From NCBI GenBank assembly GCA_031552145.1, contig JAVBMV010000008.1, forward strand, positions 186,001 to 250,000: a stretch of DNA of 64,000 nt, read 5' to 3'. The DNA comes from JAVBMV01 sp031552145. Its GTDB lineage: Bacteria; Myxococcota; Myxococcia; Myxococcales; UBA5297. Shown here piece after piece: positions 34,051-42,877 of the stretch. A model generated the notes under the pieces. It saw only the letters and a list, made by a program, of their open reading frames with translations, did not search any database and was not told the origin of the DNA. Both the position numbers and the translations under genes were made by a program. The number at the start of each line of letters is the position of its first letter. Positions within the stretch are counted from its first letter, which is position 1.

Positions 34051-34539
34051 CTAGAGCTCGCGCAACATGACGATCGCATCCTCGTTCTCGTCGGAGTAGT
34101 AGCCCACCCGAATACTGACAGAGCGGAAGGCGAAGTTCTCGTAGAGCCTGATCGCGGCCTGGTTCGAGCGGCGCACCTCCAGTGTAGCGAGCCTGGCGCC
34201 GCGCGCGCGGGAGCGCTCGATGCACTCGGCGAGGAGCGTGCGCGCGACCCCCTCGCGACGGCGCTCGGGATCGACGGCGACGTTGATCACATGCACCTCG
34301 TCCACGACCAGCCAGTAGATGAGAAAGCCCACGATGGGCGCCTGCCCCGCGCCGATCTCCTCGGCGAGCAGCACCGTCGACCACGCGTGCTTCAGCTCTT
34401 GCTGGAAGAGCTCGGTCGACCAGGGGCTCTTGAAAGCGCGGCGCTCGACCTCCATCACGCGCTCTAGATCCGCTGCATCCATCTTGCGCAGGAGAAGCCT
34501 CCCGCGAAGAACAGCTCCATCGCGCTCCAGTTCGCTCAC
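34051..34539 (-). CDS. rimI: RimI-like ribosomal-protein N-acetyltransferase
   Basis: GNAT-fold acetyltransferase (162 aa). Motif A for acetyl-CoA is VAVDPERRREGVARTL, followed by LEVRRSNQAAIRLYENFAF, the typical RimI ending of the fold. It probably acetylates the N-terminal residue of ribosomal protein S18, though GNAT substrate calls by eye are tentative. The start is GTG 34539, which overlaps the upstream stop (GTGA); SD-like GAGGAG is unusually close, so coupling rather than independent initiation is likely. tsaB, often next to rimI, is not present here. Confidence 0.87.
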   Translation of the reverse strand: MSELERDGAVLRGRLLLRKMDAADLERVMEVERRAFKSPWSTELFQQELKHAWSTVLLAEEIGAGQAPIVGFLIYWLVVDEVHVINVAVDPERRREGVARTLLAECIERSRARGARLATLEVRRSNQAAIRLYENFAFRSVSIRVGYYSDENEDAIVMLREL

Positions 34540-35264
34540 TCCTCGGCCTCCCCCGCGTCGCCGCCCCTGGAAGGGAGAGGACAGAGCCTGCGGATCTCTC
34601 CGCGCGTCTGGAGGTCCTCCAAGTGTTTGCGGACATACTCTTCGTATCGCTCGCGAGAGAGACGGAGGCGGACCGTTTCCTTCACCTCGGCGAAGGGGCG
34701 ATCTCCCAGCTCCGCGCGATGCGTCGAGTACCAGGCGCGCATCGCCTCCTCCGAAGGTCTGCTCGCTGGACGCGCTCGCCCATCCAGGTAGCGTTCCACG
34801 CGCAGCTCTCTGCGCAAGATGGCGGCGAGGTAGCCCTCGTTGACCTCGTGCCGCGCAAGGAAGCGTTCGAGTGCCGCCGCGCTCCCGAGCGCCGCGGCGA
34901 AGGCCGAGAGACGCTCTTGCACCTCCTCGTCGGCGACGGCGTAGACCTGCAGTCGCTCAGCCTCCGCCTGGGCGAGGAGCTGCCCGATCAGGTAGTCGAG
35001 CGCGGGCGAGAGGTCGAGCGCCCTCGAAGGCGCATCGGCCGCCTCGATACCCCCCTGTCCGATGAGCGCGACGCGTGCTTCGAACTCCAACTCCGAGAGG
35101 AGGATGGGGCGCTGATTCACGACGGCGACGACGCATTCGATCATCCGCTTGGCCGCGCCGCTGTCGGTGCCTCTCGCAGCCCCGCCTTGCGAGGCGTCGG
35201 GCTGGAAGGTCGCCGCGAGGGCGAGGGCGAGGGCGAGGGGAAGTAGCATGGCGCGATCCATCAT
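34536..35264 (-). CDS. SurA-N-like periplasmic protein lacking the PPIase domain
   Basis: A 242-aa exported protein with a signal peptide. Its Leu-Ala core is encoded by a GAGGGC repeat on the opposite strand. The SurA N-terminal chaperone pattern follows: VAVVNQRPILLSELEFEARV, YLIGQLLAQAEAERL, and RLRLSRERYEEYVRKHLEDL near the C-terminus. SurA and PrsA/PpiD relatives carry one or more parvulin domains; none is present between these helices, so only holdase function is likely (inference). ATG 35264 has GGAAG upstream; ATG 35249 is an alternative. It heads the rimI-dnaJ-HEAT set. Its start is only 26 bp from the divergent rlmKL start. Confidence 0.8.
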   Translation of the reverse strand: MMDRAMLLPLALALALAATFQPDASQGGAARGTDSGAAKRMIECVVAVVNQRPILLSELEFEARVALIGQGGIEAADAPSRALDLSPALDYLIGQLLAQAEAERLQVYAVADEEVQERLSAFAAALGSAAALERFLARHEVNEGYLAAILRRELRVERYLDGRARPASRPSEEAMRAWYSTHRAELGDRPFAEVKETVRLRLSRERYEEYVRKHLEDLQTRGEIRRLCPLPSRGGDAGEAEE

Positions 35265-35290
35265 AGCGCGCTTCCAGCTATAAGGCGGCG

Positions 35291-37489
35291 ATGGTTCAAA
35301 CACATGCTACGCATACCTTCTTCGCGACCGCTACGCGCGGCGTCGAAGAGCTGCTCGCGGGTGAGCTGAAGGCGCTGGGGGCGAATGGCGTCCGACCCTC
35401 CAGCGGCGGCGTCTATTTCGAGGGCGGGCTGGCGCTGGCCTACGCTGCTTGTCTCTGGTCTCGCACCGCGAGCCGCGTCTTGCTGCCGCTGAGCGGGTTC
35501 GATTTCGATGGGGCCGACGCGCTCTATGAAGGAGTCAAGGCCATCGCCTGGGAGGAGCACCTTCGCCCCACCGGTACGCTGGCGGTCGACTTCTCCCAGG
35601 TCGACTCTCCTGTCGCGCACACGCGCTTTGGCGCTCAGCGCGCCAAGGATGGGGTGGTCGACAGGCTTCGCACCCCCTCCGGTGCGCGCCCCAGCGTCGA
35701 TCTCGAGCAGCCCGACATTCGGATCAACATCCATTGCCGTAGGACGCGAGCAGTGGTCTCCCTCGATCTCTCCGGAGAGAGCCTTCACCGCAGAGGCTAC
35801 AGGCTCGACGCGCGCCTCGCCTCAATGAAGGAGAACTTGGCCGCGGCGCTGCTGCTGCTCGCCGATTGGCCGCGCCGGGCGGAGGCGGGGGAGCCCTTCA
35901 TCGATCCGATGTGCGGCGCGGGCACGCTGGCGATCGAGGCGGCGCTCGTCGCCTATGATGTCGCCCCGGGGCTGATGCGCCCGAGCCATGGTTTCGAGCG
36001 ATGGTTGGGACACGATCGCGCGAGCTGGGAGAGGCTGCTCTCGTCGGCGAGGGCGCGCGATCGGCGCGGCGGAGAGCGGCGCCTCTCCATCGCGGGCTTT
36101 GACATGGAGGCGGGGGCCATAAGGGCCGCGCTCGCCAACGCATCTCGCGCGGGTCTTGAGCGGCTACTCCACTTCGAGCGGCGAGAGCTCGACGGCTGTC
36201 GCCCGCTCGGCGTTTGCCCTTCGGGGCTTCTCGTCGTCAACCCTCCCTACGGGGAGCGGGTCGGGGACGAGACCTCGCTGCCGTGGCTCTATCGCCGTAT
36301 CGGCGATCTGCTCAAGCAGCACTTTCCCGGCTGGACCGGCTTCGTCTTCACCGGCAATCCCGACCTGGCGGCGAGCGTCGGCCTCGCGGCGGCACGGCGT
36401 CATCGCCTCTTCAACGGCCCCATCGAGTGCCGACTACTCGAGTATCCCATAACGCCCTCTGCCTCCTCTTCACCGCGCGCCGCTCTCGCGGGTGAAGCCG
36501 CCGCCGGAGAGGGAGCTTCTCTTCCGTGTCATGCCGAGGCCGAGAGCTGGCTGACGCCCTTCACCAATCGGCTCGCCAAGAACCTGAAGCAAGTGCGGCG
36601 CTGGGCCGAGCGCGAAGGCGTCACCTGCTATCGGCTCTACGATGCCGACCTGCCGGAGTTCGCCATGGCGATCGACTGGTACGAGGGGGCCGTGCACGTC
36701 CAGGAGTACAAGGCGCCCGCCAGCATCGATCCGCTCAAGGCGCAGCGGCGCCTGCACGCCGCTCTCTCGGCTATCCCCAAGGTGTTGGAGGTGCCCACCT
36801 CGGCCATCGCGCTCAAGGTGCGGTCGCGGCAGCGCGGCGGGGCGCAGTACGAGCGCAACGAGGCGCGCGGGCTCTGGCGCGAGGTGAACGAGGGGGGACA
36901 TCGCTTCTGGGTGAACCTCACCGAGTACCTCGACACCGGGCTCTTCCTCGATCACCGCAACGTTCGACGGATGGTCGGCGAGCTGGCCCAGGGAAGGCGC
37001 TTCCTCAACCTCTTCGCCTACACCGCCGCGGCAACCGTCTACGCCGCCAAGGGGGGCGCCCGCTCGACGGTCACCGTCGATCTCTCCAACACCTATCTCG
37101 ACTGGGCTGAGCGCAACTTTTCGCTCAACAAGCTCAGGTACGCGCAGAACGAGCTGGTCAAAGCCGACTGCCTTGCGTGGCTCGAGGAGGAGAGGTCGGA
37201 CCGTTTTGGCCTCATCTTGCTCGATGTCCCTACGCACTCCAACTCGAAGTCGATGGAGCAGAGCTTCGAGGTCCAAAGAGATCACGTCGCGCTCATCAGG
37301 CTCGCCGTGCGGCTCTTGGAGCCAGGCGGAGTGCTGCTTTTTTCCAACAACCTGCGGAGCTTCAAGTTGGAGAGAGAGGCGCTCGCAGGGCTGGCGGTAC
37401 AGGAGCTCACGCATAAGACGGTCCCCTTCGACTTTGCGCGCACGCCAAAAATCCATAACGCATGGAAGATCTCCGTTCCCGTGGTATGA
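35291..37489 (+). CDS. rlmL: 23S rRNA (guanine-N2/N7) methyltransferase RlmKL
   Basis: A 732-aa two-enzyme protein. It has an N-terminal THUMP RNA-binding region (about 45-155). The first methyltransferase has DPMCGAGTLAIEAAL and catalytic NPPYGER, and modifies G2445 in the Escherichia coli system. The second methyltransferase (about 420-732) has FLNLFAYTAAATVYAA and DVPTHSNSKSM, acting on G2069. Length and order match the fused RlmL/RlmK. ATG 35291 has AAGGCGG close upstream. A linker of about 30 Ala/Ser-rich residues separates the halves. Its promoter must overlap the divergent SurA-like gene, given the 26-bp gap. Confidence 0.93.
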   Translation: MVQTHATHTFFATATRGVEELLAGELKALGANGVRPSSGGVYFEGGLALAYAACLWSRTASRVLLPLSGFDFDGADALYEGVKAIAWEEHLRPTGTLAVDFSQVDSPVAHTRFGAQRAKDGVVDRLRTPSGARPSVDLEQPDIRINIHCRRTRAVVSLDLSGESLHRRGYRLDARLASMKENLAAALLLLADWPRRAEAGEPFIDPMCGAGTLAIEAALVAYDVAPGLMRPSHGFERWLGHDRASWERLLSSARARDRRGGERRLSIAGFDMEAGAIRAALANASRAGLERLLHFERRELDGCRPLGVCPSGLLVVNPPYGERVGDETSLPWLYRRIGDLLKQHFPGWTGFVFTGNPDLAASVGLAAARRHRLFNGPIECRLLEYPITPSASSSPRAALAGEAAAGEGASLPCHAEAESWLTPFTNRLAKNLKQVRRWAEREGVTCYRLYDADLPEFAMAIDWYEGAVHVQEYKAPASIDPLKAQRRLHAALSAIPKVLEVPTSAIALKVRSRQRGGAQYERNEARGLWREVNEGGHRFWVNLTEYLDTGLFLDHRNVRRMVGELAQGRRFLNLFAYTAAATVYAAKGGARSTVTVDLSNTYLDWAERNFSLNKLRYAQNELVKADCLAWLEEERSDRFGLILLDVPTHSNSKSMEQSFEVQRDHVALIRLAVRLLEPGGVLLFSNNLRSFKLEREALAGLAVQELTHKTVPFDFARTPKIHNAWKISVPVV

Positions 37490-37529
37490 AACGCCGTTTT
37501 CTCGAAGGTTGACGCGGGAGATGGCAGGA

Positions 37530-38639
37530 ATGGCCCGGGAGCTGGCAGTCTACGACCTCGGTTCGGTCGAGTATGAGGATGGTCTCGCGCTACAGCGCGC
37601 CTTCTCGCTCGCCAGGCGCGCCGGGTTGGTCAAGGACTCGCTCTTGTTGGTCGAGCATCCTCAGGTCCTGACCATCGGACGAAGCGGCTCACTCGATCAC
37701 CTGCGCATTCCCCAGGAGGAGCTGGAGCGGCGGGGCGTAGAGCTCTTTCACACCGACCGCGGCGGCGACATCACCTGGCATGGACCCGGGCAGGTTGTTG
37801 GATATCCAATTATCGACCTCGCTCCCGAGCGGCGCGACGTCCGGAGGTATGTCGGCGATCTGGAGGAGAGCATGATCTCCTGTGCCCGCGACTATGGTGT
37901 CGAGGCCGGACGGATCGCCGGTTGGACCGGCGTCTGGCTGGGACAGAAGGGGATCGATGCGCGCAAGCTAGGGGCAATCGGCGTTCGCATCAGTCAGTGG
38001 ATTACCTCGCATGGCTTCGCCTTCAACGTCGCGCCCCCCCTTCAGTCCTTCGAGATGATCGTACCCTGCGGAATCGGCGAGGCAGGGGTCACCTCGCTGG
38101 AGCGCGAGCTCGGCGCCGCCCCGCTCCTCTCCGAAGTGCGGGCGAAGCTGGCCGATAAGCTCGCGGAGCGGCTCGGGGCCCGGCGCCTCGCCATGTCCTG
38201 CGATCAGCGCAACGTCGCGGTGGTGGTCCTGCGCCGTACCCGGTGTGGCCTGGACCATGAAGTGCTGCTCTTGAAGCGCCACCCACACAGAGGTGGATTC
38301 TGGCAACCGGTTACCGGCACCATCGAGCGCCACGAAACACCGCAGCAGTGTGCCGAGCGGGAGCTGACCGAGGAAACAGGGAGCCTCGCCAAGGTGGCGC
38401 CGCTCAACTACTCCCATAGCTTCGCCTTTGGGCCATCTCGGACCGATCGCGCGCCCCGCATCTTTACGGAGACCTCCTTCTACGCGCTGATCGACGGGGG
38501 AGAGCCGCCGAAGCTCGATCCCAGCGAACACTCCGAGTACTGCTGGCTCCCGCCAAAGGAGGCAGCGGCCCAAGTGCGCTTCGCGGGTCTACGCCGCGCC
38601 ATCAAGCTCGCCGCCGAGGCCGTGGCAAAGCGGCGTTGA
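37530..38639 (+). CDS. LipB octanoyltransferase fused to a Nudix hydrolase
   Basis: A 369-aa single frame with two enzyme domains. Residues 1-220 are LipB: RGGDITWHGPGQVVGYP, Lys146 in RKLGAIGVRI, and catalytic Cys180 in IVPCGI. LipB moves octanoyl groups from acyl carrier protein to lipoyl domains. Residues 228-369 are a Nudix hydrolase with box G-x5-E-x7-REL-x-EE-x-G (about 263-284), closest in feel to the NudB type that hydrolyses dihydroneopterin triphosphate. The Nudix substrate is unproven. Start ATG 37530 has GGGAG 9 nt upstream; ATG 37521 is too close to it. It converges on ribA with 17 bp between stops. Confidence 0.9.
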   Translation: MARELAVYDLGSVEYEDGLALQRAFSLARRAGLVKDSLLLVEHPQVLTIGRSGSLDHLRIPQEELERRGVELFHTDRGGDITWHGPGQVVGYPIIDLAPERRDVRRYVGDLEESMISCARDYGVEAGRIAGWTGVWLGQKGIDARKLGAIGVRISQWITSHGFAFNVAPPLQSFEMIVPCGIGEAGVTSLERELGAAPLLSEVRAKLADKLAERLGARRLAMSCDQRNVAVVVLRRTRCGLDHEVLLLKRHPHRGGFWQPVTGTIERHETPQQCAERELTEETGSLAKVAPLNYSHSFAFGPSRTDRAPRIFTETSFYALIDGGEPPKLDPSEHSEYCWLPPKEAAAQVRFAGLRRAIKLAAEAVAKRR

Positions 38640-38656
38640 CGCCGTTCTGTGCGTGC

Positions 38657-39340
38657 TCAGACGGCCTTCTTGTCCTGTGAGCCCGGTGTGTCGAGTGGGC
38701 CGGCTCCCAACTCGATCAGATGGCCGGTGCGTTCCACTTTGGCGCGCAGATAGCCGGCGTTGTGCGTGTTGATGGGCGCGAGCGATGGGACGCGCCGTTT
38801 CACGGAGATCCCCTGCTCGATGAGCGCCGCGATCTTCATCGGGTTGTTGGTGATCAGCTCGACCGAAGCGATGCCCAGGATCCGAAGCATCTCGGCGGCG
38901 ATGTCGTAGTTGCGCAGGTCGTCCTGAAAGCCGATGAGCCGGTTTGCTTCGAAAGTGTCATAGCCCTGGGCCTGGAGCGCGTAGGCGCGGATCTTGTTAC
39001 CGAGACCGATTCCTCGCCCCTCTTGGCGCAGGTAGAGCACCGCGCCGCGTCCCGCGCGCGCGGTCAAGTCGAGCGCGTGGTCGAGTTGAGCCTTGCAGTC
39101 GCACTTCAAGCTGCCGAGCACCTCGCCCGTCAGGCACTCGCTGTGGATGCGGACCAACGCCCCTTGGGCATTGGCAACCTCCCCCGTCACGAGTGCGAGG
39201 TGCTCGACCCCAGTGCGCTTCTCGCGGAAGACGATGCTCCTGAATTGCCCATGATGGGTGGGCAGCTGGGTCTCGGCATAGACCTCGAGGAGTCGGGAAG
39301 GGCCCGTCGTCCGCGCCTGATTTCGTTCCTGTTCGCTCAT
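38657..39340 (-). CDS. ribA: GTP cyclohydrolase II
   Basis: Opens GTP to start riboflavin synthesis (227 aa). The zinc site is Cys-rich: HSECLTGEVLGSLKCDC. The catalytic block is LYLRQEGRGIGLGNKIRAY, followed by NYDIAAEMLRILGI and LITNNPMK. It is stand-alone: no RibB (DHBP synthase) domain is fused. ATG 39340 begins MSEQERNQ. The 137-bp leader shows a 12-bp palindrome but not the FMN-riboswitch core. It lies downstream of the GH57 gene on the same strand, with a probable own promoter. Confidence 0.95.
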   Translation of the reverse strand: MSEQERNQARTTGPSRLLEVYAETQLPTHHGQFRSIVFREKRTGVEHLALVTGEVANAQGALVRIHSECLTGEVLGSLKCDCKAQLDHALDLTARAGRGAVLYLRQEGRGIGLGNKIRAYALQAQGYDTFEANRLIGFQDDLRNYDIAAEMLRILGIASVELITNNPMKIAALIEQGISVKRRVPSLAPINTHNAGYLRAKVERTGHLIELGAGPLDTPGSQDKKAV

Positions 39341-39417
39341 GCTCTCCGGCCTACGTTGTGCCCTCGCTCAAGGCGTTGGGGCGGCGTAATGATTGCCTTA
39401 GAAGTCGCCAAGTCAAG

Positions 39418-39429
39418 GAGACGCGTCTC
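39418..39429. promoter_or_regulatory. Perfect 12-bp palindrome upstream of ribA
   Basis: GAGACGCGTCTC lies 78 bp before the ribA start, in the GH57-ribA spacer. A half-site-like GGCGTCTCTC recurs at about 39454-39463. It could be an operator for a dimeric repressor. Nothing else in the window tells which one. Confidence 0.25.
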
Positions 39430-39477
39430 TTCCGGCGCCACACCTCAGATGCGGGCGTCTCTCCCCCGTTTCGGGTT

Positions 39478-41133
39478 TCACCCGCTCGCTCGCTCGCAGC
39501 GCGCCCCCCGTTCGGGAGTGAAGAGCCTGTAGTCGAGCGAGGGGAAGAGATTGTCGCGTCCCTCGAGCTCTTCTAGCCAGGCGCTCCACTCGGGGGGCTC
39601 CGGGAGGAAGTGGTTCAACGGTGCAGGCCCTCGCGCGCGCAGCGCGCTGTATAGACGGTCGAAGTCAGCCAGATGGCGTTCAGCGCGCGTGCGCGCGTAG
39701 CTGCGGGCGCTCCCCATCTTCATCAGGAAGGCCCAGTCCGAGGACTGGGCGAGGAGCAGCTCCCTCGCGGCCTGGGCCATGGCGCGCTCGAGTAGCAGAC
39801 TGCTAGGTCGTGCGGGCGCTTCGCTTGCGAGCTCTCCCATGCGCCGGGCCGCTATGAAGAGGTGGCGGTAGAGCCAGTCATTGGATGGGTCGAGCCACAC
39901 GGATGAGTAGCCCCCCTCGCCCCAAGAAGAGAGGGCGGGCTCGGCGAGCTCATGCTGGGGGTGAGCCCTTAGATAGTCAGAAGGGGTGGCGAGGCACAGT
40001 TTCTTCGACGTAGCCGCACTTCGAATCACCTGCTCCAAGAACTCGGGGCCTTCGAACCACCAGTGGCCGAAGAGCTCGGCGTCGAAAGGAGCGATCGCAA
40101 TCGGGTGGTGTTCGCTGCCCGCAAGGGCGGTGCCCCCCAGGTCGCGCTCTCGTTGGGCGACGAAGTGGATCGCGTCTCGGCGCGCCGCGGCTACCGCTCG
40201 ATCGCGCCGATAGGGGCGCTTGGTGCCACCTTTTCTGGAGGTGACGCGCCAGTACTTGAAGCCCGTGTGTCGCCGTTCACCTGTTGGCAGCAGCAAGGGA
40301 GCCAGCGACTCGGTGTCGAGTTCAAAGCCGAGATCGCGGTGGAACTCGCGGTACCAGGGTCCGCCCGGATAGCCGAGCTCGGCGCTCCAGACCTGTTCGC
40401 TCGAGGCCGGATCGCGGCCGAAGGCGGCCGTCCCCGCAGAGGTGAAGACAGGCGCGCGGGTACCGCAGCGCGGCGCGGGGTTCGCATCGAGGAGACCGTG
40501 GGAGTCGAGCAGGAAATAGCGAATTCCCTCCGCCGCAAGGACCTTGTCCAGCCCTGGGTAGTAACCGCACTCGGGGAGCCAGATGCCGCTGGCGCTCTCT
40601 CCGAAGAGCTCCCGAAAGAGCGTAGCGCCTACCGAGATCTGCGCCCGCACTGCCTCGGGTGCATACTGTAGGAGCGGCAAAAAGGCGTGGGTCGCGGGGC
40701 AACAGAGCAATTCCAGCCCACCGCGCTCTCTCAAATGGCGGAAGGGAGCGATCAGGTCGCGCGCGTAGCGCCGCTCGAATGCCGCGTGCACCTCGGTCAG
40801 GCGCGCTTGGTAGAAGGCGGCCGCCGCCGGCGACCCTTTGCGCCGCACCTCCCGCGCGGAGAAAGCCACGAGGCGCTCGATTCGGGCGGCACACCGCTCC
40901 ATCAAGAGGGGATCTCGCAGCATCGAGAGGAGCGTGGGGCTCAGGCTCAGCGCCAGTCGAAAGGGAACCCCCTCGCGCTCGAGCGCCTCCAGCCGCAACA
41001 GAAGCGGCACATAGCACTCGATGATCGCCTCGTGGAGCCAGTCCTCCTCCAGGAAATCCGCATGCTCCGGATGGCGCACGAAGGGCAGGTGGGCATGCAG
41101 GACGACCGCGAGCGTGCCTCCTCTCGGCGTCAC
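39478..41133 (-). CDS. GH57 1,4-alpha-glucan branching enzyme
   Basis: A 551-aa glycoside hydrolase family 57 protein. The catalytic (beta/alpha)7 domain starts at LAVVLHAHLPFVRHPE. The nucleophile is Glu188 in WLPECGYYPG, and the acid/base is Asp351 in APFDAELFGHWWFEG. The C-terminal helical DUF1957 domain (about 430-530) has WLDPSNDWLYRH and QSSDWAFLMKMGSARSYA. It transfers glucan chains to form alpha-1,6 branches in glycogen-like polymer. The start is GTG 41133, overlapping the stop of the DUF4912 gene (GTGA). No other glycogen gene is in the window. Confidence 0.94.
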   Translation of the reverse strand: MTPRGGTLAVVLHAHLPFVRHPEHADFLEEDWLHEAIIECYVPLLLRLEALEREGVPFRLALSLSPTLLSMLRDPLLMERCAARIERLVAFSAREVRRKGSPAAAAFYQARLTEVHAAFERRYARDLIAPFRHLRERGGLELLCCPATHAFLPLLQYAPEAVRAQISVGATLFRELFGESASGIWLPECGYYPGLDKVLAAEGIRYFLLDSHGLLDANPAPRCGTRAPVFTSAGTAAFGRDPASSEQVWSAELGYPGGPWYREFHRDLGFELDTESLAPLLLPTGERRHTGFKYWRVTSRKGGTKRPYRRDRAVAAARRDAIHFVAQRERDLGGTALAGSEHHPIAIAPFDAELFGHWWFEGPEFLEQVIRSAATSKKLCLATPSDYLRAHPQHELAEPALSSWGEGGYSSVWLDPSNDWLYRHLFIAARRMGELASEAPARPSSLLLERAMAQAARELLLAQSSDWAFLMKMGSARSYARTRAERHLADFDRLYSALRARGPAPLNHFLPEPPEWSAWLEELEGRDNLFPSLDYRLFTPERGARCERASG

Positions 41134-41678
41134 GACTTTTCGCCCCGCCCCTTGGCAAGGAGTTCGCTCGAGCCGATGAGCCGGCGCGCCCCGTCCGCAG
41201 GGCGCTCCAGAGCGCCCTGTTCATGAGCGCCCTCTTGGGCGCGCCTGGGCGTGGCGAAGCGAGCGAGCGGCGCCGAGAAGGGGATCTGCGCCCGCTTGTG
41301 GTCACCTCGCTCGGTTGGAGCCTCCGGGGGGAGGTTCACCTCCCGCGAGCGAAGCGGCGGAGAGGCGCGGGTGCCGTCGCCATGGAGCAGTTCGAGCCAA
41401 TAGCGCCTGCCGGGCTCCAGCGCCTCGACATAGCCGCTGCCAATACCCGACGAGAGCGACCCGTCGAGTCTGAGAGCGGTGCCGTCATCACTGCAGAGGT
41501 AAATTCCCGCTTCCGGGGGAGCTGCGCCGATGCACGCTGACGAGAGCTCCCAGAGATAGAAGATAGAGCGCGGATCTCTCGGGAGCAGCAGGAGCGAGTC
41601 GGTGGCATATCGCGAGGGCAGGGAAGTGTCGCTCACGAGGCGGCCCTCTGGGGGCTCACGCTTGCTTGCCTTGGCCAT
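41130..41678 (-). CDS. DUF4912 protein
   Basis: A 182-aa protein with the DUF4912 core: LPSRYATDSLLLLPRDPR, then IFYLWELS, and a beta-rich segment to RRYWLELL. The domain has an immunoglobulin/CBM-like look, but its ligand is not known. It often sits beside GH57 branching enzymes, as here with a 4-base overlap, so a role in binding alpha-glucan or guiding the enzyme is inferred. The C-terminal 60 residues are basic and disordered. ATG 41678 is first in this operon; the promoter should lie in 41679-41809, shared with a divergent coiled-coil gene. Confidence 0.85.
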   Translation of the reverse strand: MAKASKREPPEGRLVSDTSLPSRYATDSLLLLPRDPRSIFYLWELSSACIGAAPPEAGIYLCSDDGTALRLDGSLSSGIGSGYVEALEPGRRYWLELLHGDGTRASPPLRSREVNLPPEAPTERGDHKRAQIPFSAPLARFATPRRAQEGAHEQGALERPADGARRLIGSSELLAKGRGEKS

Positions 41679-41809
41679 CTCTCATCCCTCCTTCTGGGCA
41701 GTGTCGCGCTTACGCACCCATCCCTCTCTCTATTGGATCGCCTCATCAAGTGGCAACGGCTCGAGACGAATCCAATCCTTATGCTCGCGTCGTCGACAAG
41801 GGGGCCAGC

Positions 41810-42727
41810 GTGGACGATCCGAAGGCAATATCGAGGGAGGGCGCCAGGCTCGCCTCCCTACAGCGCGCGCTGGAGCGCTCCGAAGAGGCGCGTCGCGCTC
41901 AGGACGAGGAGCGGGAGCGCACCGTTGCTCAGTTAAAGCGGCAGCTTGCGCAGCAGCGCTTCGAGTCATCGGAACGGCTTCGCGCACTGGAGGCGGAACG
42001 CCAGTGTGCGCAGGAGCAGGCTCGCGCGAGCGCGGAAGAGGCGGCACGCCGCCGCGCCGAGGCAGAGGGAGCTGCGCGCTCCGCACGTGCGCGGGAGGCC
42101 GTCCTGGAAGAGCGCCTGGCGCGGCGCGAACGCGAGCGAGCAGTCTTTGGAGCCCTCCTGGTCGAGCTCGATCGGGCGATGATGGCGCGGGACCAAGAGC
42201 AGACGGAACGCCTCGCGAGCTGCGCGCGCAGATGCGAGGCGCTGGTGCGACAGGTGGAGGAGGAGCGCGAACGCTCGGAGGGGAGAGTGCCTCGCCTGGA
42301 GTCGGCGCTCGCTGCCGCGAGGGTCGAGCTCTCTCGCCTGGGAACGCTCTCGGAAGAGCGTCGGCGCAAGGTCGACGAGCTCTCCTCCGCCCCAGCCGAG
42401 CTCGCGCTCGCGCGCGCGCAGACCCTCGAACTGGAGCGCGAGTGCGCCAAGGCGAGAAGCAGCATCGCGGAGCTGGGCGGCGAGCTCCTGCGGATACAAG
42501 CGCAGGCGCGCGCGAAGGGGGAGACCGCCGAGCTTCTCCGCGAACGAATGGCGCATCTCCAAGAAGAATATCGGGAGCGAGAGAGTGCGCTCCAGCGCGA
42601 ACTCGATGCGACACTTGACGAGCTGCATCGGGTGATGGGACGCGAAGCGACGGCCCGCGAAGAGGAGCGCAGAGCGCGCGACGAGCACGAGCAGCGCGCC
42701 GCGCTCCTTGGCCTCGCGGCGGGGTAG
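41810..42727 (+). CDS. Long coiled-coil protein, unknown
   Basis: A 305-residue protein that is almost entirely Glu/Arg/Ala/Leu heptads (LASLQRALERSEEARRAQ and similar), a continuous coiled coil with no membrane segment or catalytic motif. GTG 41810 has AAGGGGG 6 nt upstream. GTG 41750 in the same frame is possible, but codons before about 41795 have low third-position GC, unlike coding DNA here. It lies upstream of the hybrid kinase with a 150-bp gap. It may be a structural or polar-localisation protein; Smc-type ATPase heads are absent. Confidence 0.7.
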   Translation: MDDPKAISREGARLASLQRALERSEEARRAQDEERERTVAQLKRQLAQQRFESSERLRALEAERQCAQEQARASAEEAARRRAEAEGAARSARAREAVLEERLARRERERAVFGALLVELDRAMMARDQEQTERLASCARRCEALVRQVEEERERSEGRVPRLESALAAARVELSRLGTLSEERRRKVDELSSAPAELALARAQTLELERECAKARSSIAELGGELLRIQAQARAKGETAELLRERMAHLQEEYRERESALQRELDATLDELHRVMGREATAREEERRARDEHEQRAALLGLAAG

Positions 42728-42877
42728 CAGTTTAGGGCACTCCCGCCCTACATGGGCCGAGTAGGCCCTACGCAGGAGAACATGGGCAGGGCGCGCTTGC
42801 AGGCGCGGCTCAGGTCGGCTAGTGAGCCCACCCATGCGAATGCGAGCAATAACTCGATGCCGTGGTGTGGTGGCCAG

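Noticed and set aside
35221..35249. Tandem GAGGGC-like repeat
   Set aside because: It encodes the Leu-Ala signal-peptide core of the SurA-like protein, so it is explained by coding.
39341..39477. Possible FMN riboswitch before ribA
   Set aside because: The conserved FMN-aptamer segments are not visible on the minus strand.
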